The notes: a model not told the origin generated them from the letters alone. A stretch of DNA of 64,000 nucleotides from Pseudomonas protegens (GCF_003363755.1 NZ_CP031396.1:4285001-4349000); one strand, 5' to 3'; numbered from the stretch's first letter, positions 49,815 to 58,348 are shown. Numbers and translations are program-made.

Positions 49815-50234
49815 GAGAGGTATCCCTTGCACCTATTACAACGTTCGTTGTTTTCGATAGCTCTCCAGTTCTATTGCTGGAGATACCGTCGTCCGTTGTC
49901 TACATAAAAGGCGCGAGAGACTTTTTGAACAATTATGAACTTGGTATTAATGAGTTTTATTCTTGGTTTTTTACTGCTTTAAAAGTGACTAGTTTGAAAG
50001 TATTGTTTGTGAAGTTTGTGTATTTTAAGTTGTTATTTATCAATGCCTTGTATCTATGGGTGGAGCGGCTGCTCGTGAGCTATAAACGAAAGTTATATAT
50101 ATATAATTAATGGGTTTTATTTTGTTTTCTGCTCGAGAGAGCGGCAGTTTTCTAAGATTCTATTAGTGGCTGTCGAGGACTTTCAAATCTGCGCTGGCCT
50201 ATACTGCGCGGCCGAATTGCTGTTGGAGCCTGTG
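49815..50234. promoter_or_regulatory. AT-rich gene-free leader/control region
   Basis: 420 bp with no convincing gene. About 49905-50155 is very AT-rich (for example TATATATATATAATTAAT near 50094), in sharp contrast to the GC-rich surroundings. It would include the promoter and a 5' leader of up to about 300 nt for the minus-strand lipoprotein gene and the promoter of the plus-strand YdcZ gene. Such DNA is the usual target of MvaT/MvaU-type silencers in Pseudomonas. A 78-codon open frame inside it (49874-50110) is not credible. Confidence 0.6.
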
Positions 50235-50684
50235 ATGCCTAGTCCAATCTGGTGGCTGTTGTGCCTGCCGTTTTTCGCTGGGGCCTTTCTGGCCCTGCAA
50301 GCCGGAATCAATGGTCAGTTGGCCAAGCAGGTCGGCGGTGTGCTGGCCGCAGCACTGATTTCCTTTTTTGTCGGTACTGCAGCCCTGTTGATCCTGGTGT
50401 TGATGCAGCGTGAGATGCCCTCGTTGAGTGCCCTCAAGGGCCTGACCTGGTGGCACTGGTGTGGCGGCCTGCTGGGGGTCTTTTTCATCACCACCGCAGC
50501 TTTTGCCGGGCCACGGATCGGCGCCTTGCTGTTCATGGCTCTGGTGCTGGCGGGTCAGTTGAGCATGGCCCTGGCCCTGGACCACTTTGGTTGGGTAGGC
50601 TTTCGCGAGGCGCCGGTGAGCCTCGGCAAGATTGCCGGATTGCTGCTGATCGTCGCCGGTGTAGTGCTTATTCGCCGGGGGTGA
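50235..50684 (+). CDS. DMT-superfamily YdcZ (DUF606) membrane protein
   Basis: A 149-residue inner-membrane protein with about five hydrophobic helices. Pattern LPFFAGAFLALQAGINGQLAKQVGGVLAAALISFFVGTAALL near the N-terminus and GPRIGALLFMALVLAGQLSMALALDHFGWVGF are characteristic of the YdcZ/DUF606 half-size DMT transporters. The ATG at 50235 opens the first helix; an upstream Met would add a soluble tail. Substrate unknown. Confidence 0.88.
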   Translation: MPSPIWWLLCLPFFAGAFLALQAGINGQLAKQVGGVLAAALISFFVGTAALLILVLMQREMPSLSALKGLTWWHWCGGLLGVFFITTAAFAGPRIGALLFMALVLAGQLSMALALDHFGWVGFREAPVSLGKIAGLLLIVAGVVLIRRG

Positions 50685-50691
50685 TGAGGGC

Positions 50692-51546
50692 TCAGGCGAT
50701 GGGCTGCCAGCGACCCTGCATATGTTGCAGATCGCCATTGCCCAGTAGCTGGAGTTCGCCACTGGACCCTGCTGCGCTGGCCAGCAGGCGGACGGTCCCG
50801 GGCAGCAGCACGGGCTTGATGAAATGCACCGACACTTCGATATTCGCGGCCGGCAGGTGCTCGCTCAGTGCCGCCAGGGTCATGGCCTTGTTCCACAGAC
50901 CGTGGGCTATGGCCTGGGGAAAGCCAAACAGGCGGGCACTCCAGGCGCTGAGGTGGATAGGGTTGTAGTCACCAGAGACCCTGGCGTAGCGCCGGCCGAT
51001 ATTGCTTTCGGCCTGCCAGCGGCTCACCTCGTTCAGGCCTTCGCCCAATGGTGGGAGCGGCGCGACAGGTTCTCCGGGCACCTTGACGGTGCGACAGAGC
51101 ATCTGGCTTTCGGCTTCCCAGAGTGGCCCCAGCAGATCGTCCACGGTGGTCAGCAGATCGAACACCGCCCCCTTGGCGTGAGGTTGCAGGTTGTCTACCC
51201 GGACGCCGATGCGCACGCTGCTGACGTTGCCCATGGGGCGCAACACTCGAATCCGGTTGGCCAGATGAACCAGCCCCAGCAACGGGAAGGGGAAGTTCTG
51301 GGCAGTGAGCAGCTGCATCTGCAGGGCGAAGGCCAGCACATGGGGATAGGTAGCGGGAAGCAGGCCGTTGTCGGCAAAACCGCAGACCTTGCGATAGGCC
51401 GCCAGCTGTTTGGGCTCCAGGCTGATCCAGCAGCGCAGGCCATCTTCGGGCAACTCGATGCCATTGCTCCGCCGTCTCAGCGCCGCCTTGAGAAACAGCG
51501 GCGGCAAGAGCGCAGGCAGGTTCAGTTCATGCCAGTGCGTTGTCAT
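50692..51546 (-). CDS. MaoC-like (R)-hydratase/dehydratase
   Basis: A 284-residue double-hotdog protein. The C-terminal half carries the hydratase-2 motif YARVSGDYNPIHLSAWSARLFGFPQAIAHGLW (about residues 195-226) with the Asp/Asn/His positions; the N-terminal half is the second, degenerate hotdog. It should hydrate or dehydrate acyl-CoA or acyl-ACP. The start MTTHWHELNL at 51546 lies two bases after the FabG-like stop, so the genes are co-transcribed. Confidence 0.88.
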   Translation of the reverse strand: MTTHWHELNLPALLPPLFLKAALRRRSNGIELPEDGLRCWISLEPKQLAAYRKVCGFADNGLLPATYPHVLAFALQMQLLTAQNFPFPLLGLVHLANRIRVLRPMGNVSSVRIGVRVDNLQPHAKGAVFDLLTTVDDLLGPLWEAESQMLCRTVKVPGEPVAPLPPLGEGLNEVSRWQAESNIGRRYARVSGDYNPIHLSAWSARLFGFPQAIAHGLWNKAMTLAALSEHLPAANIEVSVHFIKPVLLPGTVRLLASAAGSSGELQLLGNGDLQHMQGRWQPIA

Positions 51547-51548
51547 CT

Positions 51549-52901
51549 TCAGGCTCCCAGGACACTTTGGCCACACACCCGCAAGGCTTGCCCGCTGACC
51601 GCGCCACTGCCCGGCTGGCCGAGCCAGGCCACGGCCTCGGCGACGTCCTGAGGCAGGCCGCCCTGGCCCAGGGAACTCATGCGGCGTCCGGCTTCGCGCA
51701 AGGCGAAGGGCACCTTGGCGGTCATCTGGGTCTCGATGAAGCCTGGCGCCACGGCGTTGATGCTGATGTCCCGGGCCTTGAGCAGCGGTGCCCAGGCCTG
51801 GGCCAGGCCGATCAGCCCGGCCTTGCTGGCGGCGTAGTTGGTCTGTCCGCGGTTGCCGGCAATGCCGCTGATGGAGGCCAACAGGATCACGCGTCCGTGA
51901 TCGTGCAGCCGGCCGCTGTCGAGCAGGGCCTGGGTCAGTACCTGCGGGGCGTTGAGGTTCACCGCCAGCACGGCGTCCCAGAACTCGGCGGTCATGTTGG
52001 CCAGGGTCTTGTCCCGGGTGATCCCGGCGTTGTGCACCAGAATGTCGATGCCCTCGGGCAGTTGTTCGAGCAACTGGGCCGGGGCGTCCTCGGCGCAGAT
52101 ATCCAGGCCGATGGCGCGTGCGCCGAGACGGGCCGCCAGAGCGTCCAGGTCGGCCTTGGCCTGGGGCACATCCAGCAACAGCACCTGGGCCCCGTCCCGG
52201 GCCAGGGTTTCGGCGATGGCCGCGCCAATGCCCCGGGCCGCGCCGGTGACCAGGGCCTTGCGCCCGGCCAGCGGGCGGCTCCAGTCCTGGACCTGACTGG
52301 CGCAGGGCTGCAAGTGGATCACCTGCCCGGAAACATAGGCGCTCTTGGGCGAGAGAAAGAATCGCAGGGCGCCTTCCAACTGCTCTTCGGCGCCCTCGGC
52401 CACGTACAGCAGTTGCAGGGTGGCGCCGTTGCGCAGCTCCTTGGCCAGGGAGCGACTAAAGCCTTCCAGGGCATGCTGGGCGCTGGCGGCAAAGGGCTCT
52501 GCCAGGGTGTGCGGAGCACGTCCGAGGATCAGCAGATGGGCGCTGGATTCAAGGCTGCGCAGCAGCGGCTGGAAGAACTCCCGCAGTTGCTTGAGTTGAT
52601 CGGTATGCCGCAGTTCGCTGGCATCGAAGACCACGGCCTTGAGCTTGGGCCCATGGCCGGGAATCCAGGGCGTGGCCAGGGTTGGGTCGGTGCCGTAGCT
52701 GTAGACCGAATCGGTCAGGCGCGGTGCCAGGGCGCTCACCTGTTGGGCCATGGCGCCGCCACCGATCAACAGAGCGCCTTCGATGGGCCGCAGGCGGCCG
52801 GCCTGCCAGCGCTCCAGACGTACCGGTGACGGCAGGCCAAGGGCCCCGACCAGGCGCTGGCCGATGGACGAATTGGCGAAGTCGATATAACGGTCGGACA
52901 T
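51549..52901 (-). CDS. Two-domain 3-oxoacyl-ACP reductase, FabG4-like
   Basis: A 450-residue short-chain dehydrogenase. Residues about 1-205 are an extra N-terminal nucleotide-fold-like domain; residues 214-450 hold the active SDR: TGAARGIG (219-226), NAG (291-293), LASISG with the catalytic Ser, Tyr356 and Lys360 in YAASK. This matches high-molecular-weight FabG4 enzymes, which use CoA substrates. The start at 52901 (MSDRYIDFANSS) is preferred over the Met three codons upstream. It is coupled to the MaoC gene and diverges from the thiolase. Confidence 0.9.
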   Translation of the reverse strand: MSDRYIDFANSSIGQRLVGALGLPSPVRLERWQAGRLRPIEGALLIGGGAMAQQVSALAPRLTDSVYSYGTDPTLATPWIPGHGPKLKAVVFDASELRHTDQLKQLREFFQPLLRSLESSAHLLILGRAPHTLAEPFAASAQHALEGFSRSLAKELRNGATLQLLYVAEGAEEQLEGALRFFLSPKSAYVSGQVIHLQPCASQVQDWSRPLAGRKALVTGAARGIGAAIAETLARDGAQVLLLDVPQAKADLDALAARLGARAIGLDICAEDAPAQLLEQLPEGIDILVHNAGITRDKTLANMTAEFWDAVLAVNLNAPQVLTQALLDSGRLHDHGRVILLASISGIAGNRGQTNYAASKAGLIGLAQAWAPLLKARDISINAVAPGFIETQMTAKVPFALREAGRRMSSLGQGGLPQDVAEAVAWLGQPGSGAVSGQALRVCGQSVLGA

Positions 52902-53034
52902 GGAACGCACTCCGCAGGCTGGGGTTCAAAGTGTGGACCACGAATGGCCCCGAGTCGTTCGATCTGCGAGAAGCCTCCTACGCTAGTGGGAGAGGTACTC
53001 ACCGAAGTCGCACTCATAGAATAGGGAGCTTTCC

Positions 53035-54312
53035 ATGACACAGCTGCGTCGCGTCGCGATTATCGGCGGTAACCGCATTCCCTTCGCCCGCTCCAACGGC
53101 CCGTATGCCACGGCCAGCAACCAGGCCATGCTCACGGCCGCCCTGGAGGGCCTGATCGAGCGTTACCAGCTCCACGGCCTGCGCCTTGGCGAAGTGGCGG
53201 CGGGGGCGGTGCTCAAGCACTCGCGGGACTTCAACCTGACCCGGGAGTGCGTACTGGGTTCGCGGCTATCGCCCACCACCCCGGCCTACGACATCCAGCA
53301 AGCCTGTGGCACCGGCCTGGAAGCGGCCTTGCTGGTGGCCAACAAGATTGCCCTGGGGCAGATCGACTGCGGCATCGCCGGTGGCGTCGACACCACCTCG
53401 GATGCGCCGATCGGGGTCAACGAGGGGCTGCGGCAGATCCTGTTGCAGGCCAATCGGGCCAAGACTACCGGCGACAAGCTGAAGATCCTGCTGCAGTTGC
53501 GGCCCCATCACCTCAAGCCGGAACTGCCGCGCAACGGTGAGCCGCGCACCGGCCTGTCCATGGGCGAACACTGCGAACAGATGGCCAAGACCTGGAACAT
53601 TCCCCGTGGCGAACAGGACCAACTGGCCCTGGAAAGCCACCAGAAGATGGCCGCCGCCTATGCCGAAGGCTGGCACGACGACCTGCTCACCCCCTTCCTC
53701 GGCCTGACCCGGGACAACAACCTGCGCCCGGACCTGACTCTGGAAAAGCTCGCCAGCCTCAAGCCGGCCTTCGATCGCAGTGCCGCGGGCACCCTCACCG
53801 CCGGCAACTCCACGCCGCTGACCGATGGCGCCTCCCTGGTGTTGCTGGGCAGTGAACAATGGGCCCAGGAGCGCGGCCTGCCGATCCTCGCCTACCTGCG
53901 CGATGGCGAGGCTGGCGCGGTGGACTTCGTCAAAGGCGCCGAAGGTCTGCTGATGGCCCCGGTGTATGCCGTGCCGCGCTTGCTGGCGCGCAACGGGCTG
54001 AGCCTGCAGGACTTTGATTATTACGAGATCCACGAAGCCTTTGCCGCCCAGGTGCTGTGCACCCTCAAGGCCTGGGAGGACGCGGATTACTGCAAGACCC
54101 GCCTGTGCCTCGACGCGCCTCTGGGGCGCATCGATCGCGCCCGGCTTAACGTCAAAGGCAGCTCCCTGGCGGCGGGGCACCCGTTTGCCGCCACCGGCGG
54201 GCGCATTGTCGCCAACCTGGCGAAGTTGCTGAGTGTGGCGGGGCAGGGTCGTGGGCTGATTTCGATCTGTGCGGCGGGCGGACAGGGTGTGACGGCGATC
54301 ATCGAACGCTGA
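53035..54312 (+). CDS. Acetyl-CoA C-acyltransferase (thiolase)
   Basis: A 425-residue thiolase. The nucleophilic cysteine is in QQACGTGLEAAL (Cys91), with HEAFAAQV and a C-terminal CAAGGQG motif supplying the second active-site His/Cys. Length and the MGEHCEQMAK insertion resemble FadI/FadA-like enzymes acting on 3-ketoacyl-CoA. It diverges from the FabG4-like/MaoC pair across a 133-bp control region; together they could build or degrade medium-chain acyl chains. Confidence 0.93.
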   Translation: MTQLRRVAIIGGNRIPFARSNGPYATASNQAMLTAALEGLIERYQLHGLRLGEVAAGAVLKHSRDFNLTRECVLGSRLSPTTPAYDIQQACGTGLEAALLVANKIALGQIDCGIAGGVDTTSDAPIGVNEGLRQILLQANRAKTTGDKLKILLQLRPHHLKPELPRNGEPRTGLSMGEHCEQMAKTWNIPRGEQDQLALESHQKMAAAYAEGWHDDLLTPFLGLTRDNNLRPDLTLEKLASLKPAFDRSAAGTLTAGNSTPLTDGASLVLLGSEQWAQERGLPILAYLRDGEAGAVDFVKGAEGLLMAPVYAVPRLLARNGLSLQDFDYYEIHEAFAAQVLCTLKAWEDADYCKTRLCLDAPLGRIDRARLNVKGSSLAAGHPFAATGGRIVANLAKLLSVAGQGRGLISICAAGGQGVTAIIER

Positions 54313-54324
54313 GATTCGTGGCGT

Positions 54325-54389
54325 TCGCCGGCAAGCCGGTTCCTACAGAGAAGTGCCTCCAAATCCGTAGGAGCCGGCTTGCCGGTGAA
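54325..54389. repeat. REPIN: two inverted REP elements
   Basis: TTCGCCGGCAAGCC-GGTTCCTAC at 54325-54346 and, inverted, GTAGGAGCCGGC-TTGCCGGTGAA at 54367-54389, separated by 20 bp between the thiolase stop and the stop of the chemoreceptor gene. This is the classical Pseudomonas REP doublet. Confidence 0.88.
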
Positions 54390-54396
54390 AAGGGCC

Positions 54397-56343
54397 TCAA
54401 GTCTTGAAGCGCCGCACCAGGCTGTCCAGCTCATTGGACAGCCCCGCCAAGTTCTGGGAGTCCAGGCGTGCCGCGTTGGCCAGTTCCGCCACCCGTTGCG
54501 CATCGCCATGGATCTGGCTGATGTGCCGGTTGATGTCTTCCGCCACTTGATGCTGCTCCTCGGCGGCGGTGGCGATCTGAGTGTTCATGTCGCGGATCAC
54601 ATCCACCGACTCGCGGATCTGTCCGAAGCTGTTGCGCGCCAGGCCGATGCGGTTCACCGACTGTTGGGAGACTTCCAGGCTGGCGTGCATCTGCTGGGTC
54701 ACGGCGCTGGTGCGCTTGGCCAGGTTGCCCAGCAGCCCGTCGATCTCGGCGGTGGAGTCGGCGGTGCGCTTGGCCAGGGCGCGGACTTCGTCGGCCACCA
54801 CGGCAAAACCGCGTCCCTGCTCTCCGGCCCGGGCAGCCTCAATGGCGGCGTTGAGGGCCAGCAGGTTGGTCTGTTCGGCGATGGAGCGGATGGTGCCGAG
54901 GATCGACTGGATGTCGTTGCTGTCGCGTTCCAGTTGCTGCATCGATTGCGCCGATTGCTCGATCTCCTGGCTCAGGCGGTCGACGCTGTGCACCGCGTCG
55001 TCGATCTGCTGCTGGCCTTCCTGGGCCTGACGCTGGCCACTGTCTGCCGACTCGGCGGCCTGGCTGCAGGAGCGAGCCACTTCGTTGGCCGTGGCCACCA
55101 TTTCGTGGAAGGCCGTGGACACCATGTCCACCGCTTCGCGCTGGCGTCCGGCGGCTTCGGCCATGTCGTTGGAAACCTGGGTCGAGGAATGGGAGGTGGC
55201 GAGAATCTTCTGTGCCGCCTGGCCGATGTGCTGGATCAGGCTGCGGATCGCCGCGAGGAACTGGTTGAACCAGTTGGCCAGTTGCGCGGTTTCATCGCTG
55301 CCACGGATGTTCAGGTTGCGGGTCAGGTCGCCTTCACCCTGGGCGATGCCTTCCAGGCCACTGGCGACACTGCGGATCGGCCGCACGATGAGGCTGGCGA
55401 AGCTGGCTCCGAATACCGCGAACAACACGGCCAGGACCCCGGCGATCACGGCGATGATCCAGGTCAGCTGGGTGGCCGAGCCCATGACTTCGTTCTGCTT
55501 GATCAGGCCGATGAAGGTCCAGCCCAGTTGTTCGGAAGGCCAGACGTTGGCCATGTAGTGCTCGCCACCCAGTTCCACTTGCACCAGGCCCTTGCCGGTC
55601 TTGGCCAGCTGCGCGTATCCCTCGCCGAGGCTGTCCAGGGCCTTGAAGTTATGCTCCGGCTGCTTGGGGTCCACCAGCACCGTGCCGTTGTTTTCCATCA
55701 GCATCAGGTAGCCGGACTCGCCCAGCTTGATCTGCTTGACGATTTCGGTGAGCTGCTTGAGCGACACGTCGACCGCGACCACGCCGCCTTGGGGGCCCAA
55801 CTGGTTGGCCAGGGAGCGCACGGTGCTGACCAGCACCGCATCGTCCGGGGCCCAGTAGTACGCATCGGTGCGCAGGGTCTTGCCCGGGCTGGCCAGCGCG
55901 GCCTTGTACCAGGGGCGCACGCGGGGATCGTAGTTGGCCAGCTTCAGGTCGGCGGGCCAGGAGACGTAACCGCCGTTGCTCACGCCATAGGACACATAGG
56001 CATAGGCGGGGTGGCTGGCGGCCATGGCGGCGAACAGTTCGAAGATGCGTTTGTCCTGCTCGCCTTCCGGAACCTTGGCGGCATCGGCGCTCATCCAGGT
56101 CTTGAGGTCGCCGCCGGCCTGGGTCAGCAAGGGTTGGGCTGCCAGGTAGTCGATGTTCTGGCTGATGCCTTCGAAGAACAGCTGCATGGCATTGGCCACT
56201 TGGCGGATCTCGCGGCCGCTGCCGTCGACAAAGGTGTTTTGCGCTTCGCTGCGCAGGTTGATCACCACCAGCGTGGCCACCAGCACCACGGGCAGGCAGG
56301 CAATGGCGGCGAAGGCCCAGGTGAGTTTCTGTTTGATATTCAT
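54397..56343 (-). CDS. dCache-domain methyl-accepting chemotaxis protein (amino-acid type)
   Basis: A 648-residue chemoreceptor with N-terminal membrane helix (about 8-30), a periplasmic double-Cache domain (about 31-285), second helix near 292-315, HAMP, and the signalling hairpin (EQTNLLALNAAIEAARAGEQGRGFAVV). The distal Cache module carries Y138-DPRV-R143-P-W145-Y146 and Asp192 in VDVSL, the spacing of the amino-acid-binding motif known from PctA-type receptors. A carbonyl/amine-binding L-amino acid is therefore the likely ligand class. No CheB/CheR tail pentapeptide is visible. Confidence 0.88.
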   Translation of the reverse strand: MNIKQKLTWAFAAIACLPVVLVATLVVINLRSEAQNTFVDGSGREIRQVANAMQLFFEGISQNIDYLAAQPLLTQAGGDLKTWMSADAAKVPEGEQDKRIFELFAAMAASHPAYAYVSYGVSNGGYVSWPADLKLANYDPRVRPWYKAALASPGKTLRTDAYYWAPDDAVLVSTVRSLANQLGPQGGVVAVDVSLKQLTEIVKQIKLGESGYLMLMENNGTVLVDPKQPEHNFKALDSLGEGYAQLAKTGKGLVQVELGGEHYMANVWPSEQLGWTFIGLIKQNEVMGSATQLTWIIAVIAGVLAVLFAVFGASFASLIVRPIRSVASGLEGIAQGEGDLTRNLNIRGSDETAQLANWFNQFLAAIRSLIQHIGQAAQKILATSHSSTQVSNDMAEAAGRQREAVDMVSTAFHEMVATANEVARSCSQAAESADSGQRQAQEGQQQIDDAVHSVDRLSQEIEQSAQSMQQLERDSNDIQSILGTIRSIAEQTNLLALNAAIEAARAGEQGRGFAVVADEVRALAKRTADSTAEIDGLLGNLAKRTSAVTQQMHASLEVSQQSVNRIGLARNSFGQIRESVDVIRDMNTQIATAAEEQHQVAEDINRHISQIHGDAQRVAELANAARLDSQNLAGLSNELDSLVRRFKT

Positions 56344-56799
56344 CCGCGCTCCAGATTTTCTTGTATGACCACGAAGTGCAGGCGACTCGCGGATTATTGG
56401 CAGCTTGAAAGATGGCGCTGATTGCAGTCCCTGAGGCAGAAGTCGAGCAGGCAGCGATCGAACCTTGGCCGGCGGCTGACGTCTTTATTGGATTGTCGGA
56501 CAAAATCCCTTTGTCTCTGATGACTTCGGCTGGGCCGGCGGAAAATTGAGTCGCGCAGAGAAAAAACCTCCTTGAAGACGCCAAGGGCGTGCGACGGATG
56601 GCGGCAATCTCTCACGCCATGGCGGACGTTGTTCGCTGGCCACTCGGCTATGATCCTCGGCGGCAGCGCTTCAGGGATCTGGCACATTGAGTGCATTGCT
56701 GTCGTCCGGCGCTCGGCAGCCCTTTCCCGTGGTGGGAGGATTGCCGTATAACGAGTGACTTTCGCGTGTTTGGTAACAAGGGACCCACAATAAAAGCTG
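56344..56799. promoter_or_regulatory. 456-bp spacer before the RIO1-type gene
   Basis: No gene-like frame on either strand. Near the plus-strand gene there is TGGCAC-N5-GTGCA at 56680-56695, a one-mismatch fit to the sigma-54 -24/-12 pattern about 105 bp upstream of the ATG; it may be chance. The other side must hold the chemoreceptor promoter. No strong hairpins or repeats were noticed. Confidence 0.4.
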
Positions 56800-57696
56800 A
56801 TGAAGACTCCAAAACGCATTGAACCCCTGATCGAAGACGGTCTGGTAGACGAGGTGCTGCGCCCACTCATGAGTGGTAAAGAGGCAGCTGTGTATGTGGT
56901 GCGCTGCGGCAACGAGCTACGTTGCGCCAAGGTCTACAAGGAGGCGAACAAACGCAGTTTCCGTCAGGCGGCGGAATATCAGGAGGGGCGCAAGGTTCGC
57001 AACAGCCGACAGGCGCGGGCCATGGCCAAGGGCTCCAAGTTCGGTCGCAAGGAAACCGAGGACGCCTGGCAGAACGCCGAAGTGGCGGCCTTGTTCCGTC
57101 TGGCCAATGCCGGGGTGCGGGTGCCCAAGCCATTCGACTTTCTCGAAGGCGTGTTGCTGATGGAGCTGGTGGCCGACGAGTACGGCGACGCGGCGCCGCG
57201 TCTCAACGATGTGGTGCTGGAACCGGATCAGGCCCGTGAGTATCACGCCTTCCTGATTTCCCAGATTGTCCTGATGCTGTGTACCGGTCTGGTGCACGGT
57301 GACCTGTCCGAGTTCAACGTGCTGCTGACGCCGGACGGTCCGGTGATCATCGACCTGCCCCAGGCGGTGGACGCGGCAGGCAACAACCATGCGTTCAGCA
57401 TGCTGGAGCGGGACGTGGGCAACATGGCGTCCTACTTCGGGCGTTTTGCCCCGGAGCTCAAGCACACCCGTTATGCCAAGGAAATGTGGGCCTTGTACGA
57501 GGCTGGCACCTTGCATCCGGGCAGTGTGCTGACCGGCGAGTTCGACGACCCCGAAGAACTGGCGGATGTTGGCAGCGTGATCCGCGAGATCGAAGCGGCA
57601 CGTCTCGACGAGGAACGCCGGCAGGCCGTGCGGGCGGCGGACGATGCGCCGCCAGGCAAATCCGAAGAACCACCGCCTCCGCCCTGGATGCAGTGA
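56800..57696 (+). CDS. RIO1-family serine protein kinase
   Basis: A 298-residue kinase-like protein. The RIO P-loop is SGKEAAVY (25-32), the ATP lysine is in CAKVYK (Lys44), the catalytic loop is HGDLSEFN (166-173, Asp168) and the metal-binding Asp is in IIDLPQAV (Asp185). A flexible Pro/Glu tail ends the protein. RIO1 is best known in ribosome maturation in archaea and eukaryotes; bacterial homologues are widespread in pseudomonads but poorly characterised. A perfect terminator follows. Confidence 0.9.
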   Translation: MKTPKRIEPLIEDGLVDEVLRPLMSGKEAAVYVVRCGNELRCAKVYKEANKRSFRQAAEYQEGRKVRNSRQARAMAKGSKFGRKETEDAWQNAEVAALFRLANAGVRVPKPFDFLEGVLLMELVADEYGDAAPRLNDVVLEPDQAREYHAFLISQIVLMLCTGLVHGDLSEFNVLLTPDGPVIIDLPQAVDAAGNNHAFSMLERDVGNMASYFGRFAPELKHTRYAKEMWALYEAGTLHPGSVLTGEFDDPEELADVGSVIREIEAARLDEERRQAVRAADDAPPGKSEEPPPPPWMQ

Positions 57697-57704
57697 TGGA
57701 ATAG

Positions 57705-57730
57705 AAAAATCCGGCCTTGGCCGGATTTTT
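57705..57730. terminator. Bidirectional-capable terminator after the RIO1 gene
   Basis: AAAAATCCGGCC / GGCCGGATTTTT, a perfect 12-bp palindrome around two bases, giving an A-tract before and T-tract after the GC core. It can end transcription from either side. Confidence 0.95.
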
Positions 57731-57748
57731 TATTCCTGCAAACTACCT

Positions 57749-57788
57749 GGCACCTTGGCACCTTGGCACCTTGGCACCTTGGCACCTT
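57749..57788. repeat. Five tandem copies of an 8-bp unit
   Basis: The unit GGCACCTT is repeated five times without error (57749, 57757, 57765, 57773, 57781). It directly abuts a larger repeat element. A slippage-prone microsatellite. Confidence 0.97.
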
Positions 57789-57924
57789 GTAGCCGCTGCC
57801 GCAGGCTGCGCACGGCCCGAAGGGACGCGAGGATCTTGAGGGCGCTGAGGTTTTGCAAGGGATCGCCAAGCAAGGCCCTGCGGACCTTTTCGCAGCCTCG
57901 CCAGGGCTCGGCAGCGGCTACAGA
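57788..57924. repeat. Intergenic repeat with inverted ends (GTAGCCGCTGCC type)
   Basis: It opens GTAGCCGCTGCCGCAGGCTGCG (about 57789-57810) and closes with the inverse, TCGCAGCCTCG... CGGCAGCGGCTACA (about 57889-57923). The centre contains smaller palindromes (GGCCCGAAGG). This is the shape of the second common Pseudomonas intergenic repeat family, here between a terminator and cueR. Confidence 0.75.
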
Positions 57925-57943
57925 GAGCGCTTCTTGCAAATGC

Positions 57944-58348
57944 TCAGGACCCGCAACAACTGCCCGAAGCCAGCTCCTTGAGGATCGGGCAGTCCGGGCG
58001 ATGGTCGCCGTGGCAGTGCTCCACCAGGTCCTGCAGGGTGTCGCGCAGCCCGGCCAGTTCGCGGATCTTCTGGTTGAGTTCATCGATGTGCTGGCGCGCC
58101 AGGGCCTTTACATCGGCGCTGGCTCGCTGCCGGTCCTGCCACAGGGTCAGCAGCTTGCCCACTTCTTCCAGGGAAAAGCCCAGATCGCGAGAGCGCTTGA
58201 TGAAGGCCAGGCTGTGCAGGTCTTCGTCGCCGTACAGGCGATAGCCGCTGTCGCTGCGATGGGCCGGCTTGAGCAGGCCGATGGACTCGTAGTAACGGAT
58301 CATCTTGGCGCTCAGGCCGCTCTTGCGCGCCGCTTGGCCGATGTTCAT
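57944..58348 (-). CDS. cueR: Copper-responsive MerR-family regulator
   Basis: A 134-residue activator. The N-terminal MerR helix-turn-helix is MNIGQAARKSGLSAKMIRYYESIGLLKPAHR, followed by a dimerisation coiled coil. The Cu(I)-site region has Cys120 (DCPILKEL) and a Cys131-Cys132 pair near the C-terminus, the CueR pattern. The ATG at 58348 overlaps the copA stop (ATGA), so regulator and pump form one operon. It should bind the palindromes at 60778 and 61366. Confidence 0.93.
   Translation of the reverse strand: MNIGQAARKSGLSAKMIRYYESIGLLKPAHRSDSGYRLYGDEDLHSLAFIKRSRDLGFSLEEVGKLLTLWQDRQRASADVKALARQHIDELNQKIRELAGLRDTLQDLVEHCHGDHRPDCPILKELASGSCCGS

Noticed and set aside
49874..50110. 78-codon plus-strand frame in the AT-rich block
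   Set aside because: No ribosome binding site and a composition that simply reflects AT-rich DNA; judged non-coding.
57749..57788. CRISPR-like array
   Set aside because: The repeat unit is 8 bp with no spacers; this is a simple tandem repeat.
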